DNA of 64,000 bases from Pictodentalium vernedei (taxonomy: Eukaryota > Mollusca > Scaphopoda > Dentaliida > Dentaliidae): assembly GCA_031216915.1 (NCBI GenBank), contig CM062294.1, positions 163,201,455-163,265,454 of the forward strand, read 5' to 3'. This document shows positions 44,636 through 56,388 of this stretch, one piece after another; the stretch's first letter is position 1, and each line of letters opens with the position of its first letter. The position numbers and the translations under genes are program-made. The notes beneath the pieces were generated by a model. The model saw nothing but the letters and a program-made list of their open reading frames with translations. It had not been told where the DNA came from and did not search any database.

Positions 44636-45294
44636 ATTTTATTTGCAATAAATTTGCAAAAAGAATTGGAGTACAAGTTATACAACTTATGTTAACTCCT
44701 CTCCAAAAATACAACAGAAAATCAATACATAGATGCGGCTATAAGATATATAGAGTGATTCACAAATGAATAAACATATACACTATTTACAACTGAAATG
44801 CATGTTGTTGAAACACGCAGCCAAGTAATACGGTCTGGCCTCTGGGAATATATAATGCTGGACACTGAAGCTGTTGGCTTTCCACACGAAAGCTCTTGGA
44901 TGGCAAGTTCAAGAATGAGGAATATATGATGTTTATAAATCGTTTCATCTAGTGAAGAAGAGAGGCTAGTCCGAGAATATAATGATTCATTTCAAGTGGT
45001 CACTTGCTAGGATGAACGTTTGGATTTTCAGAAGGATATATTCGTTTTGTTTTGATGTCAGTGTGGGTTTACAGAACAGGTCGGTTCGTATGGTGTATCA
45101 AAATCTCGGAAAAGAATCGAGTAGTGTATTTCTGCGGTCAGATTATCGAGGGCATACCAGGAGATAGTGATGAGATTTTCACAGGGATTACCACACATAC
45201 GCGTTTGTGTGTCCAAATATAGTTTTGGAACTTGTCATTGTTGAGGTCACTGCAGTTATTAAGCATTTGTGAGTGTAAAATGTTGAAATTTCTT
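44636..45294 (-). other. Possible LINE 3' region, no gene
   Basis: Lies downstream, on the - strand, of the LINE C-terminal frame. It could be its 3' untranslated region up to the hAT fragment, but I see no diagnostic tail. No other feature recognised. Confidence 0.35.
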
Positions 45295-45609
45295 TTACCC
45301 ACACTGAAGTAAAGAGATGGTTTGGGGGATACAGTTCAATTGGGCATAGGTTTGTTTAAATTCCGTTAGTGTTGCGGCTCCGATGAGTACATCTGGTAAG
45401 TTGTTCCAGCTCTTTGTGGTGGACCGGAAAAAGGACTTTTTGAAACGCTTCATTCTTGCCGGATAATACGTGAAGCTGTTTGGGTTGCGGAGATTATACA
45501 TTGAGATATCGTGCGTTCTATGGGGTAACAATGTGTTGAGGTAATTTGGAGTTTCATTGTTGATAATTTTGAAAAGAACACAGTATTTGTGCTTTTCACG
45601 ACGCGTCAA
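45295..45609 (-). pseudogene. LINE reverse transcriptase C-terminal fragment
   Basis: About 100 codons: RREKHKYCVLFKIINNETP, YLNTLLPHRTHDISMYNLRN, then SFFRSTTKSWNNLPDVL and LTEFKQTY. This pattern (RR..H....F.KI.N, YNLRN, S.FPST...WNNLP, F) is the conserved C-terminal tail of CR1/Jockey/L2-type non-LTR retrotransposon ORF2. The RT and endonuclease domains are absent, as in a 5'-truncated insertion. The clade cannot be fixed from this piece. Confidence 0.8.
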
Positions 45610-46658
45610 ATGGGAGGGATGTGTAAGGTGTCTTGTTGAAACATGTGTCGGAAAGTTTCAGTTACAAAGTGATAAATTGGCTTGATATGTCTCTAAAACA
45701 TGGAAATTTGTTTTGAAATCGTTGTCGCAACAGATATATACGGAGGGTCAGTGTGATATTGTCGATATGCTAAAGATTTGAAACCTTGGACGTTAGATAT
45801 GTTCCTTATGTCAAGAAATTAACCATTCGTTAGTTCCGAAATGTAGGAATTTTGAAGCTTTCGAAGTTGGATGTCCACCGTTCGCACGAGAGTGTGTGTG
45901 TGTGTGTGTTGGTTTTGTCCCTTGGCTGTAAATCGCTGAATCGCAATTCCACACACGCACGAGCGAACGATGAGGGTTTGGGGAAAACAGTTGAATTACC
46001 GCTGTCATAACTGTCGAGAAAATTGGGAGGGAACACAGACATATACAATCAAGCTCGCATGTCCGATCCTATTTCCATTTTGAAGTTGTGAATGTGATTC
46101 AGTTCACTAACTAATTGTGAATGTAATAATCAGCACAAATTGGGCAGTAAACATAAAACGGATCACCAATCATAATGCGTGGACTGTATATATTCACTTT
46201 CAAAAGACCGTGCACAGTGATCTTTCACCTGTCAGATACTATCAAGTTATGTGAAAATACACAAACAAAAACACTGAAGTGGATGTTTTTTTTACAACAC
46301 AACCACCCAAATTGACCAGTTGCTTCCAAAACACAACTCATTATTCCTTAGTGAAAAGAATTTGCCGAGCCCTCTCTAGAGATGGGGTATAAGCTATGCT
46401 TCAGAGGCAAACGTTTACGCTTACGATGGTTGCAATTTATCGATTAGAATCCCAGATTTTACGTTTCCGAGACGTCTCGTATCCCTATATGTCTCATACA
46501 TTTCTCATTATCGTTAAGCAACTCCTAATGAAGGCCTGAATCTGGAGAAGGACCTCGAGGATATAAAAGTGTAAAACAATAATGTATGGTACAAAACATC
46601 ACTGTGGAACATTTATGAGAGTCGGAAGTACTTTGCATCAACAATTTTGATGAGCAAT
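45610..46658. other. Stretch without recognised gene
   Basis: A (GT)n run lies at about 45893-45910. No conserved frame; TGTGTAAGG.. AAAGTTTCAG sequence upstream of the LINE fragment shows no RT similarity. Confidence 0.45.
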
Positions 46659-47056
46659 TATTTGCCCCAAAGCTCTCTTTTCCGAACAAGCTATTTACAT
46701 AAGTCATCAACTATTTCTTGAAGGATGCTCAGGATAGTATACAAATATTTCAGTATATGATCTGATTGTACATTCAAATTTTGTTATTACTTTCAAATTC
46801 ACTATCACGCCAAATGCATGACCATAGCCGGACTACCCCCCCCCTCCCCACACACACACACAATCTCTTATTTGCCCCAAAGCTCTCTTTTCCGAACAAG
46901 CTATTTACATAAGTCATCAACTATTTCTTGAAGGATGCTCAGGATAGTATACAAATATTTCAGTATATGATCTGATTGTACATTCAAATTTTGTTATTAC
47001 TTTCAAATTCACTATCACGCCAAATGCATGACCATAGCCGGACTACCCCCCCCCCC

Positions 47057-47087
<31 letters not shown>

Positions 47088-47090
47088 AAT
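46659..47090. repeat. Recent 210-bp tandem duplication
   Basis: Copy 1 starts with TTATTTGCCCCAAAGCTCTC at 46659 and copy 2 with the same at 46869, an offset of exactly 210 bp. The two are identical over at least 175 bp by eye and differ only in the terminal poly-C/CA tract (short at about 46838, 27 or more C at about 47047-47073). Either a very recent duplication or an assembly artefact at a homopolymer. Confidence 0.9.
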
Positions 47091-48486
47091 CTCGCGCGTT
47101 TTGAGAGGAAACGGACATTCAGGTCACTATTTGTAAATGTAAATTAGAACATATTGGAATGAAATATAAACAAATCACCAGTCTACGTACGTGGACATTA
47201 TGTGAAAGCCTTCAGAAAACTGACATAGCTGGCATTTCATCTGTCTCATATACTATTAAATTCTGCGAAATCAGGTGCCATATACTATGAAAGTATGTGG
47301 AAAAGCACAAAAAACACTAAACCACTAAAGGTTCGAGTTTACAAAACGGTTGCCTGACGACCAGACGTTTTCAAATACACCTCATTACTCCCAGATGTGA
47401 AGGAAGCGGGGTGGAAGGGCACAGAAGCCCCTCCACCTTTTTTTTCTACAGACATGTTACGCGGTTACACAACGAGTTAAAATGGGCGGATGCAAACGTG
47501 TCAGTGTAAGGCATTACTATAATATATTATTTCCAAATCCAAACAACATTTGGCCAAAGAATTGCGCCATCGGGGGCTTCGGCCTATTTTTCCACTTCAT
47601 CCATCTTCCAACCCGAAGGCCAGCCTTCGGGTTGAACGATGATTGAAGTAGAAGACATGGGCAGAACAGTGACCACACCGCATCATCTAAAAGGGAGATT
47701 ATAGTGTGTTAATTCCCCCTTGGTACGATCAGCAAACCTCATTGTCAAGTCAGGTACCGAATACATAATCGACGACAATCTTTGCAAGACAGATTCTGAA
47801 ATACTTAAATCCTTTTCCGAAACATGTTTCCACAAATGGATCTTGTTCAACCACGTAAGGCTTTATCGGCGGTGGTGAGAATAAATATCGCCACATAGCA
47901 TTACAAGGGGGGTCAAACCGTAAGCATTGAGGTGAAATACGAAGACTAAGACAGAACACAACGGATTGGGTGGGGCAGGAATCAACGACACAATTTTGGA
48001 GTTTTCCAAGTAGACCGCAGCGCGAGTGAAATTTAGGAAAACCTCCAACAACGGTCGTTGATTCCTGACCATTATTTATACCTGCGTTGCGTTCTGTATT
48101 TATACAATGACAAAGCTTGAAGTAAGAGAATAAAACCAATATTTTCAAAGAAAAATATTACCTGCGGCGGTCTGTTTACAATCATGCTTGACACTGTTTT
48201 GTGTCGAAACATTTCACTCGAGTCATAACGTCACCCAGACGCGTAACGACCAATCAGATGTGTTGTAACATGGCGATCTCACACAAAGGTCGGATTCCAC
48301 ACGTGGTGTATCTAACACATTTCTCAATGTCTGGTGTATCGAGTAACGTTGAATACACGCAGCAATTATGGTGTAAATTTGCGCACTTTATCTTATGTTA
48401 TCAAACAGGGGGAATATCCAGGAGGTCACCCACAGATACTCCCTCTCCACAAATCAGTTACAACAGAACTGGGGTGGTGGGGTCCG
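47091..48486. other. Stretch without recognised gene
   Basis: Contains a hairpin at 47591-47652 (TCCACTTCATCCATCTTCCAAC arm closing on CCGAAGGCcagCCTTCGG) and TCAGTTCAAGCAC-type non-coding DNA. No protein similarity. Confidence 0.45.
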
Positions 48487-48490
48487 TTAA

Positions 48491-48620
48491 CCCTCTGACA
48501 ACTGATGTCAACATTGCAAAATCTCAAGCTGCAAAGTTCTTCATAATGCAACTTGGAATTTAACAAATTCAGTATTGTTTGACAGAGCTCATTGAGCTCT
48601 GTCAAACAATATTTAATTGA
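48491..48620. mobile_element. Candidate TTAA element, left part
   Basis: TTAA at 48487-48490 is followed by CCCTCTGACAACTGATGTC. A perfect hairpin ATTGTTTGACAGAGCTCATTGAGCTCTGTCAAACAAT lies at 48574-48610. I could not find the right TIR, so the end is uncertain. Tip AGAGCTCATTGAGCTCT resembles those of families B and C. Confidence 0.5.
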
Positions 48621-48837
48621 TTGAATTTATAGTTGAATTATTGTAAAAATGCTGCTTAAAATTTGTGTATTTTGACACAAAAAGATAAATGTTAAGTTTT
48701 ACCACCAACAAACCTTTACTTGCTTGTGGTACCTGTCCGTTGTAGAAAAAATAGTCTGCATTCTTAAACACATGCAATGAGCTACTTCGGTTTTCACTAG
48801 CTCATGCAACAGTGTTTATCTTCACTCTATTTTGTGC

Positions 48838-49200
48838 AGAGCGCAGTGGCTCAGTGGTTAGAGCATTGGACATTAAACCGAAAGGTCGACGGTTAGATCC
48901 CAATGAGTGGTAACTAGGCTGTGCCCATGAGCAACATACCTAATCCCAATTGCCCAAGTGGGGGCGAGGTGACGCTGTGTACTAAGGCGTACTTCACGTT
49001 GATGGTGCACTTGCCTTCAACCGCTGCTCTGCTTGTGCATGGCCAGTTAGTTGGAGTAAGTTTGTTGAGACTGACAGTTGCTCGTCGTTGATTGATGGTT
49101 CTCTCGGGGTACTCCGGCTTCCTCCACCCGTAAAACTGTCCGGCACAATGTGACATTGGCTTGAAAGTGTTGATAAACCCCAATACACAAAGACACAAAC
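48838..49200 (+). mobile_element. tRNA-headed SINE, diverged copy
   Basis: A box TGGCTCAGTGGT (48847-48858), B box GGTTAGATCC (48891-48900), then GTGTACTAAGGCGTACTTCA and GGGTACTCCGGCTTCCTCC, ending near CCCCAATACACAAAGACACA. The head reads GAGCATTGGACATTAAACCG, different from the Cys-like heads, and is closest to the copy at 8681. Confidence 0.82.
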
Positions 49201-49481
49201 TATATTGAATATGTCATTTCCGAGTCACCCCAGAACTTTGTTTTACAAAATGTGTAGTAGCAGCTAAGGAGCCTAGCTTATCTGCGAGATAGCCCTGCAT
49301 TTTCCCCATTTGATTGTGGTTGTTTTGGATTCTTTGTGGGACGAAAGTACGTGTGATGATCTTTCCATTCAGGAGAGTTTTGAAGTTCTTCTGCGAGTCT
49401 CTCCCTTCCTTCCTTGGGCTAGGAATTACCATGTAAATGAATAAGGAATAGTATGCACCATGTGTTTATATTTTGTTTTAA

Positions 49482-49722
49482 CCCTTTACCCAACGCATCC
49501 GATGTCAAAATTTATTATTTTAAATATCATTCTTTAAATGATTTCAAAAAATTTCAACAAAACCGTATCATGTGACCCCTCTTTGGAACGATCTCGACGA
49601 GCTCGTTCCAAAGAGGGATCACATGATATGGTTTTGTTGAAATTTTTTGAAAAATAATATTTTTTCAGCTGCTGATTTTGCATATTACGCGGGCGGAAGC
49701 GTGCGATTCGTTGGGTAAAGGG
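49482..49722. mobile_element. piggyBac-like MITE, family B/C subtype 2
   Basis: TTAA at 49478-49481 and 49723-49726; TIRs CCCTTTACCCAACGCATCC and CCCTTTACCCAACGAATCG; stem CCGTATCATGTGACCCCTCT and tip TTGGAACGATCTCGACGAGC. It shares CATATTACGCGGGCGGA with the copy at 27501. Complete. Confidence 0.88.
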
Positions 49723-49849
49723 TTAAGGTTACGAATTTTACAAGGATTGGCGAGAGTAGTATGTAATGTGGTTTTGAGGTACAGGTTGGGGGACCCCGGT
49801 GCAGGGGACCGTTGAAGGCAGTAAATAAGCTATCGAGCAGTTACTGATA

Positions 49850-50690
49850 AGTCATTGCTCGAATGACTCGAATCCCATCGAGCAAATGAGCTTTAGAGTA
49901 ATTGCTCGATCGAGTGACTCGGCATATTGCTCGAACGACTCAAATCCCATCGAGCAAATGAGCTATCAAGTAATTGCTCGTTCGAGTGACTCCTCGAACG
50001 ACTCTTAGACTCATTTCAGAAAAAGGGATTCCATAGCCACAGGCGTTTTCGAGAAAGGGATTCCACAAATGGGATTCCACAAAATGGATTCCATAAGTGG
50101 GATTCCGTCTTACCTCGAGCGACTCGCATATATTGCTCGAACGACTCGAATCCCATCGAGCAAATGAGTCAACGAGCAATTGCTCGTTCGAGTGACTCCT
50201 CGAACGACTCTTAGACTCATTTCAGAAAAAAGGGATTCCATAGCCACAGGCGTTTTCGAGGAAGGGATTCCACAAATGGGATTCACAAAAGGGATTCCAT
50301 AAGTGGGATTCCGTTTTACCTCGAGTGACTCGCATATATTGCTCGAACGACTCGAATTCCATCGAGCGAATGAGCTAACGAGCAATTGCTCGTTCGAGTG
50401 ACTCCTCGAACGACTCTTAGACTCATTTCAGAAAAAAAGGGATTCTATAGCCACAGGCGTTTTCAAGAAAGGGATTCCACAAATGGGATTCCACAAAAGG
50501 GATTCCATAAGTGGGATTCCGTCTTACCTCGAGTGACTCGCATATATTGCTCGAACGACTCGAATCCCATCGAGCAAATGAGCTAACGAGCAATTGCTCG
50601 TTCGAGTGACTCCTCGAACGACTCTTAGACTCATTTCAGAAAAAAGGGATTCCAAAAGGGGATTGTTAAAAAGGGATTCCGTAAGTAGGG
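49850..50690. repeat. ~207-bp satellite-like array rich in TCGA palindromes
   Basis: TCCTCGAACGACTCTTAGAC recurs at 49991, 50198, 50403 and 50611, spacings 207, 205 and 208. Each unit holds several GGGATTCC subrepeats, GCCACAGGCGTTTTC, and CTCGA-rich parts including the perfect palindrome CGAGCAATTGCTCG. About 3.8 units; the last degenerates near 50690. Non-coding; open frames over it are repeat-derived. Confidence 0.9.
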
Positions 50691-51143
50691 CTTTTTTAGT
50701 CGTATGAGGCCATGAAGGCTATATGAAAGGTATGGCGGTCCTATTGCACTACGTGCTGCAAAATATTCTTGAAGAATCCATATCACATATAGTCGGGTTT
50801 GTTTGGGGTATTTTGATGATTTGAGGACTGGCGGGAAGTAGTGGAGTCTGGTGGGGACTATTTGGGGCTGGTGGGGACTAGAGGCTAATTGTCGTAAAAA
50901 CCTGTGGTTTCTACAACCGGATCTCCACATCTCCTACTACTTCACTTCCCCTCTAGCTCTCCCTTCAACGGTCCCCTGCGGGGTCATCCACCGGGGTCCT
51001 GCAACCTGTACCTCAAAACCACATTACATACTACTGGCGAGCAAGTTATACAACGCCTCTTCTTGGCCCAATGGCGCAGCTATGTGGGATGAGCTCTGTA
51101 GCGGCTAAATCGCTCTTCGCGAATATCACTAAGGGATCTTCAG

Positions 51144-51481
51144 CCTGGAGGCGCGGTGGATCAGTTGGTAGAGGTGCAGGCTGCAAGCCGAGAGGTCCTC
51201 GGTTCGAATCCCACCTGCAGCAAGACACATCGCCCCCATTGCCCACGTGGGGGCACGGTGACGTTCTGTACTAAAGCGTACTGCACTTCGATGGTGCCTT
51301 CAACCAATGCTAGCTCTGCTTGTGTGGAGTTAGTATGTTGGTGAGCTGACAGTAGCTCGCTGTTGCTCGGCGGTTCTCTCCGGGTACTCCGGGTTCCTCC
51401 ACCCGTAAAACTGTCGTGGTCATGATTAGCCATTTGCAGAAATATGTGACCTTAAACACCGACAAATAAATAAACAAATAA
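51144..51481 (+). mobile_element. tRNA-headed SINE (Cys-like head)
   Basis: A box TGGATCAGTTGG (51158-51169), B box GGTTCGAATCC (51201-51211), then the body and the tail GTCATGATTAGCCATTTGCA..ATGTGACCTTAAACACC. An ATCTTCAG repeat at 51136-51143 and 51482-51489 is probably the target duplication, eroded to 8 bp. The TGTCTTGCCCAAGGACACAA block is mostly deleted in this copy. Confidence 0.87.
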
Positions 51482-52149
51482 ATCTTCAGTCTACACGGAG
51501 TGTCTCTCTCCACACATGGGTCAGACATTTACGTCTCCTCCCGACAGGCTGGTAGGAGACAATATAGATTTAAGTATGGTCCGTATTATATTTCTGGGTA
51601 TTTAGTTTGATTCATTAGAGATGGGCAATATACCGAAAAACCGAAGCTATACTAATATCATGGGATACCGAAAAACCGAACCGAACCTACTATTGAATAC
51701 CGAATTTGTCAGAATTTATCATATTTTCCAACATTCACTATTTATAAGTCTTTGGTGGGGCTTGGTGGTAGTTGAAGGATTCATTTTCATGAAAGAAGTG
51801 GCAGATTTTCTTTCCAGTTTTGTTAATCGTTAAGAGCCTTGGAAATTGTCTTGAATTCCCTCCAGACTACGACCTGTACATGTCCAATTGCTTTGAATTG
51901 ATATTTATCTATTGACTAAAGTGAATTTTTTGAGTTGATTGGTTGATAGATACGTGGTATGAGACCATATTCATTGAAACACACGATACGTCCGCCCAGC
52001 CACTGACAAATTTCCCATACCCAGTGGAAGTCTCGTTCCGAAATCTACAAATTGTCCATACCCCGTAGAAGTCAAAAGATACATGTAAATTTGTTATCCC
52101 ATGTCTGATTACGGCCTGCACTATTCGCAAAAAATCGTCATTCCAGTTT

Positions 52150-52330
52150 TACAGTGTACACGTATTATATTTTAATTTTTTATCTCCAAGATATAGCTCA
52201 TGACCCCTTATTGGAATGAGCTTGTCGAGTACCCTCCAATGTGGGGTTCATAAGCTATGTTTTTGAGACAAAAAAGAAAAAAAGAAATTCAATAATTTTT
52301 TTATACTAGTCATATCGGCATATTTTCACA
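52150..52330. mobile_element. Decayed family B foldback
   Basis: TATCTCCAAGATATAGCTCA and TGACCCCTTATTGGAATGAG, then a worn right arm and AAGCTATGTTTTTGAGACAA, match the family B stem at lower identity. The TIRs and TTAA are not recognisable. Confidence 0.6.
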
Positions 52331-52461
52331 AAAACTCTTTTGCACAAAAATTCCACAGAAACCTGTATGGCTCAACAATGGAAGATAAAAAATCGCATGC
52401 TGTGTGTGTTCACACATGAAATAGATTGTACTTCTAAAACGGAAAGTCAATAGATAAATTC

Positions 52462-52571
52462 GTTACCCCGTGTCTAATCGCGTGGTACGGATTTTTACCT
52501 ACCCGAAGCCAGCCGTATCCCATGAGGCCGAGTAGGTAAAAACCCGCCCACGTGATCAGACACGGGGTAAC
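52462..52571. repeat. Foldback hairpin
   Basis: Arms GTTACCCCGTGTCTAATCGC and its complement at the right end, with inner TTTTTACCTAC/GTAGGTAAAAA around CCGAAGCCAGCCGTATCCC. The same GTTACCCCGTGTC-type sequence has an inexact echo at about 52093-52110, so a larger repeat may be involved. Confidence 0.7.
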
Positions 52572-52792
52572 TAATAATATCCAAGTCTTGGCTACCGAGA
52601 CATCACTGCTCATGTGATGTTTCTCTTGTCAGTAATACCTCCTAATGATGGAACGTTAATGGCAGATCCTCTGAGATCGCAAAAACCTGAAATACGCCTT
52701 TCAAATATTACTGTGGATATGATTTATGTTGGCAAAAGAATGCCAATTTTGATCTAATTGGTAGTGGCATTTGTGGCGCTGTGTACTTTCCT

Positions 52793-53027
52793 GATGCCAA
52801 AACTATAAAAAATCTACAATTGTATTTTCTAGAATTGTATTTTCTACCTATTAATATAACCGACTAAAATGAATCATTAGCATTTTAAAAGATATGATAC
52901 TTAGCTATCTGGCAAATTGCCTCATCTTTGAAAATGCTAATGGCCCATTTCAACCCATTTAAAATCATAACTAGAAAATACATTTCTAGAAAATACAATT
53001 TTGAAAGTTTTATAGTATTGGCCCCTA
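52793..53027. mobile_element. Foldback MITE, family A, copy 3
   Basis: TGCCAAAACTATAAAAAATC and GAAAGTTTTATAGTATTGGC ends, TAATATAACCGACTAAAATG and TCTAGAAAATACATTTCTAG interior match copy 1 at high identity, so these two may be the youngest of the three. Confidence 0.75.
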
Positions 53028-53192
53028 GTGTGAATTCCCCTTTGGTCCTCTCATCAAATCTCTGTCCAAGTCAAATCAGGTACCGAATACAGAACCGATA
53101 CCGCGGTATACCCCTCTAAAAATAACGGAACCGATACCGAACTGAAAACTCCAATACCGTCGATCTCTATGATTTATTATAACACATGTTAA

Positions 53193-53435
53193 TCCTTTAT
53201 CCAACGAATCGGCAGCATCCGCCTGCGACATATGCAAATTCAGCAGTCGAAGAAATATTATTTTTCAAAAATTTTCAACAAAACCATATCATGTGACCCC
53301 TCGTTGGAACGAGCTCGTCGAGCTCGTTCCAACAAGGGGTCACATAATATGGTTTTGTTGAAATTTTTTGAAAACTTTAAAAAAAAATGTTATTCAAAAT
53401 AATAAATTTTGATATCGTCGGCGTTGGGTAAAGGG
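53193..53435. mobile_element. piggyBac-like MITE, family B/C subtype 2, full length
   Basis: TTAA at 53189-53192 and 53436-53439; ends TCCTTTATCCAACGAATCGG and CCCTTTACCCAACGCCG; long stem from TTTTCAACAAAACCATATCA to tip GAGCTCGTCGAGCTC. Both arms intact. Confidence 0.88.
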
Positions 53436-53779
53436 TTAACTGACACAGCTTTGAAAATGTTTGATTGTTATCTACACATAATGAACTCGTTTGAGTTGAA
53501 TATACAAGACTAAGTAGATAGTATCAGTTTGGGTATCACTTCTCTTATTCTTCCAGAATGTATATTTTAAACCACTCAGCAAATCCCAAACCATTTTCCC
53601 CTGAAATAGAATAAAAGCAAAATCATTGTTTTTCGGAGAGAGGTTGCTAAAAGTTTAGGGAAGTCGCTAAGAACCCTGAGAATGTTATAATGACCTAGCT
53701 AAGTGTTTTCGACACTGTAAATGTAATACTTTGGTGTAATAAAACATATTATTTTGTTCATTTCCAAGAACTTCATTTA

Positions 53780-53926
53780 GGAGATAAACGTCTTTTGTTG
53801 AGTTAGAGATTCGGGAATTTGACTTCGGCAAACCATTTGTTAACGAGCCCCAAAAGGACGAGTTAACAAATAATTTTCCACAGTCAAATTCCCGAATGTC
53901 TAACGAAACATGATACGTTTATCTCC
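53780..53926. repeat. Long foldback hairpin
   Basis: GGAGATAAACGTxTTTTGTT pairs with AACxAAACATGATACGTTTATCTCC; inner arms ATTCGGGAATTTGACT and ATTTGTTAACGAG close on CCCCAAAAGGA. Arms of about 65 bp with few mismatches. Confidence 0.78.
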
Positions 53927-54935
53927 ATTGTAATTCCTGTCATCGTTAGAAGTGGAAAATATTCTCCAAACCCGTTTTATTTGAAGAAAAACAATAAAAA
54001 AAATGTAATTTTTCGATCTCGGTCCATTTTCCATGATCGAATTTACAAGGTGAACTTCAAAGAACAGACGCTAACAACCGTTGTTGTAGAAAACAACTCC
54101 AGAGTGGCTTCGATCTGTGAAAGGAGCTGTTTAGCGCCGTTGGTTGCACGTAGCGTGGATATAGACATGTTCTAATTGACCCTCTCCCGGCAATTAGAGC
54201 ACGGTAAGAGTGAATTTACCTGAGATTAGAGCACGGAACCGACAGACTCTCAACCAATCAAATTACAGGTTCAGAAAGAATAATAAGGTCAAATTTCACT
54301 GATGAATTGCAATATATTATGTACAATATTAAAGGCGGTTTACGATAAAAATATGGTTTCGTTTATGGCGATAACAATATAAACCCCACGTGACAGGTAT
54401 ATTCTCTCGCTGCATAAATGCGAATTATTCGATAGTGAGTACACGTGCTGTTCGTAATCAAACATTATGACAAGAAACGTGATTAAAAATATATTTCTGC
54501 CACAATTAGTCACAAATGATAGCGACTTGGTCCCAATCATATCGATATACTGCAAAAATACTACAGCTTTTTTTTTGCTTTTTTCATTTTAAAAAAAAAA
54601 TCATTGGAAAAGGGCGCTCAATTTGACCCAGCGGCGATCATGGAAATAGTGGTGAAACCGAAAGCCGCAAAAGCAATTATGCTAGCAGATCTGTTTCCGA
54701 AATACCCCTATCCGAATTCGTGTTAGATCCGTCCTCATGCAGAAACCAGAAGATATCAAGATGCATAAAAAATGAACATAATATGGGTATCCGAAATTGG
54801 ATGTGGGTATTTGGAATATCGTAAAAACGCCAAAACTAATCAAGATAAACTACCCTAACAATCTTGCTCATTTCCTTTATCTCGGAGAGTAACCACAAAT
54901 GCCCGGCAACACCACACAGAGCTTCCTTCCTGCGT
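53927..54935. other. Stretch without recognised gene
   Basis: AT-rich DNA without a recognisable frame. A duplicated phrase AATTAGAGCACGG / GATTAGAGCACGG occurs at 54192 and 54225. Confidence 0.4.
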
Positions 54936-55108
54936 AACCCTTTGAACTCCAGAGGCCTTTTTTTTTCGGTCGGGTCACAAGCTACGTCATAATGTCATTA
55001 AGGGGATGGTTGTACGTTGGAAATATTAGTTGGTCTACCCCCAAATAATAAATATGGTCTCTTCCTATTGCTATCATGGAACTGACATGGAAGATACCAC
55101 CAGGGTTC
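54936..55108. mobile_element. piggyBac-like MITE, family I, shortened copy
   Basis: GTAACCCTTTGAACTCCAGAGG on the left and ATACCACCAGGGTTCAA on the right, with TTGGTCTACCCCCAAATAAT inside. The left arm of the hairpin and the outer right TIR bases are missing. Confidence 0.72.
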
Positions 55109-56388
55109 AATTCTGTTATTTCTAATTACCACTTCAAAATTAGCTGAAGCTCGTCGTGTATTCTCTACTCTTATGAATGTTTCTTGCTGTACATCAGTCG
55201 CTGCATTCTATCCCACATTATCATTACCATTATAATGCGAGCATGCCGAAACCCTGGAGACAGCTTACAAAAGTTATTGCTTGCTGCTGTGTGTTTTTCC
55301 TTTAATTACTGTAAACTTATATGTTATAAACTTTGCGACATTGTTCAATCATTGTGTATAATTTTAGAAACAAAATATGGTTTAAACTAAATATAAAAGG
55401 GTTGCCATATCTGGTCTGGGAGTAAAACTCGACATATATACTGTAGTATTCTGGGCTTCTCTTTTATTCCTATACATTGAAAATTTTAACTTTTAAAATA
55501 GTTTTCATTAAATCAAGTCATAGCTGCAGTACAGCAACCATGACAAGATTTGATAAAAAAAATCAGGAAAAATTTAGAAATCATTGGGCAAAACGTCTAT
55601 ACAATTTACGGGGGAAATTTTGATTATACCTTCGTAAATTTTACTTATTTTAATGGCAAGATGATTTCCCGTCCTGGGCATATGAGGAGTTTAAACTTAT
55701 CAGAAGGTCACCCCACCCCCCCCCCCCCCACCCCCCCCCCCTCCCTCCCCCCCCCTCCCAGCAAATTACCTTTCCAGGAAGCCTTAATTTCTATTTTGTA
55801 CGGGCTTGAGTTCTGTAAAGGTCTGAGATTATCAAAGGCGGAAATAGAATACATTTTCTTAAAGTTACCATGCAACTCATTTCCCATGGAACATTGTCTT
55901 TCATATTCAAAGAAATGTCAACAGGCAAAGGTAAGAGGTGGGCATGGATGTGGATATGGATGTTTACCTTAAACATTTCGTTAGTTAAAAAAGAATGTTT
56001 TCACGAAATTCAGCAGGGAAATCTGAATGCTGGTAACGTTTTGTGGTAAAGTTCCAGAAACAAGAAGTACAGATAATCATAGATCTACTTGTGATGATAC
56101 AGATGTAGTCTTTTCAGTGTTTAGTCGGGGTGAGGGTGTTTTTTGGTTTTGTTCCGATTTAGCTATTCTTGTATTTCCAGTTTACCAAGACTCGTGTAGT
56201 GAAATTTACCACCCGGAAAAAGCTCATATTTTCTGCAATAGCTTTATTAATACAGCATTTCGGATTACCAACTTCTGTATTGAACTAGATGAAACCTTGA
56301 TTGTAGTTACAATACGATTTCACAAACTATGACTGGTAACATCCCTCAACAAGTGTTGCATTAACAATCACTATCCACATACTGAACC
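55109..56388. other. Stretch without recognised gene, with C-rich tract
   Basis: A C-rich polypyrimidine tract lies at about 55709-55760. A frame across 55550-55972 reads as poly-Pro through it, with no recognisable domain on either side, so I do not call it a gene. Confidence 0.45.

Noticed and set aside
55550-55972. 140-codon frame with a proline run
   Set aside because: Created by a C-rich tract; no domain, splice context or conservation visible.
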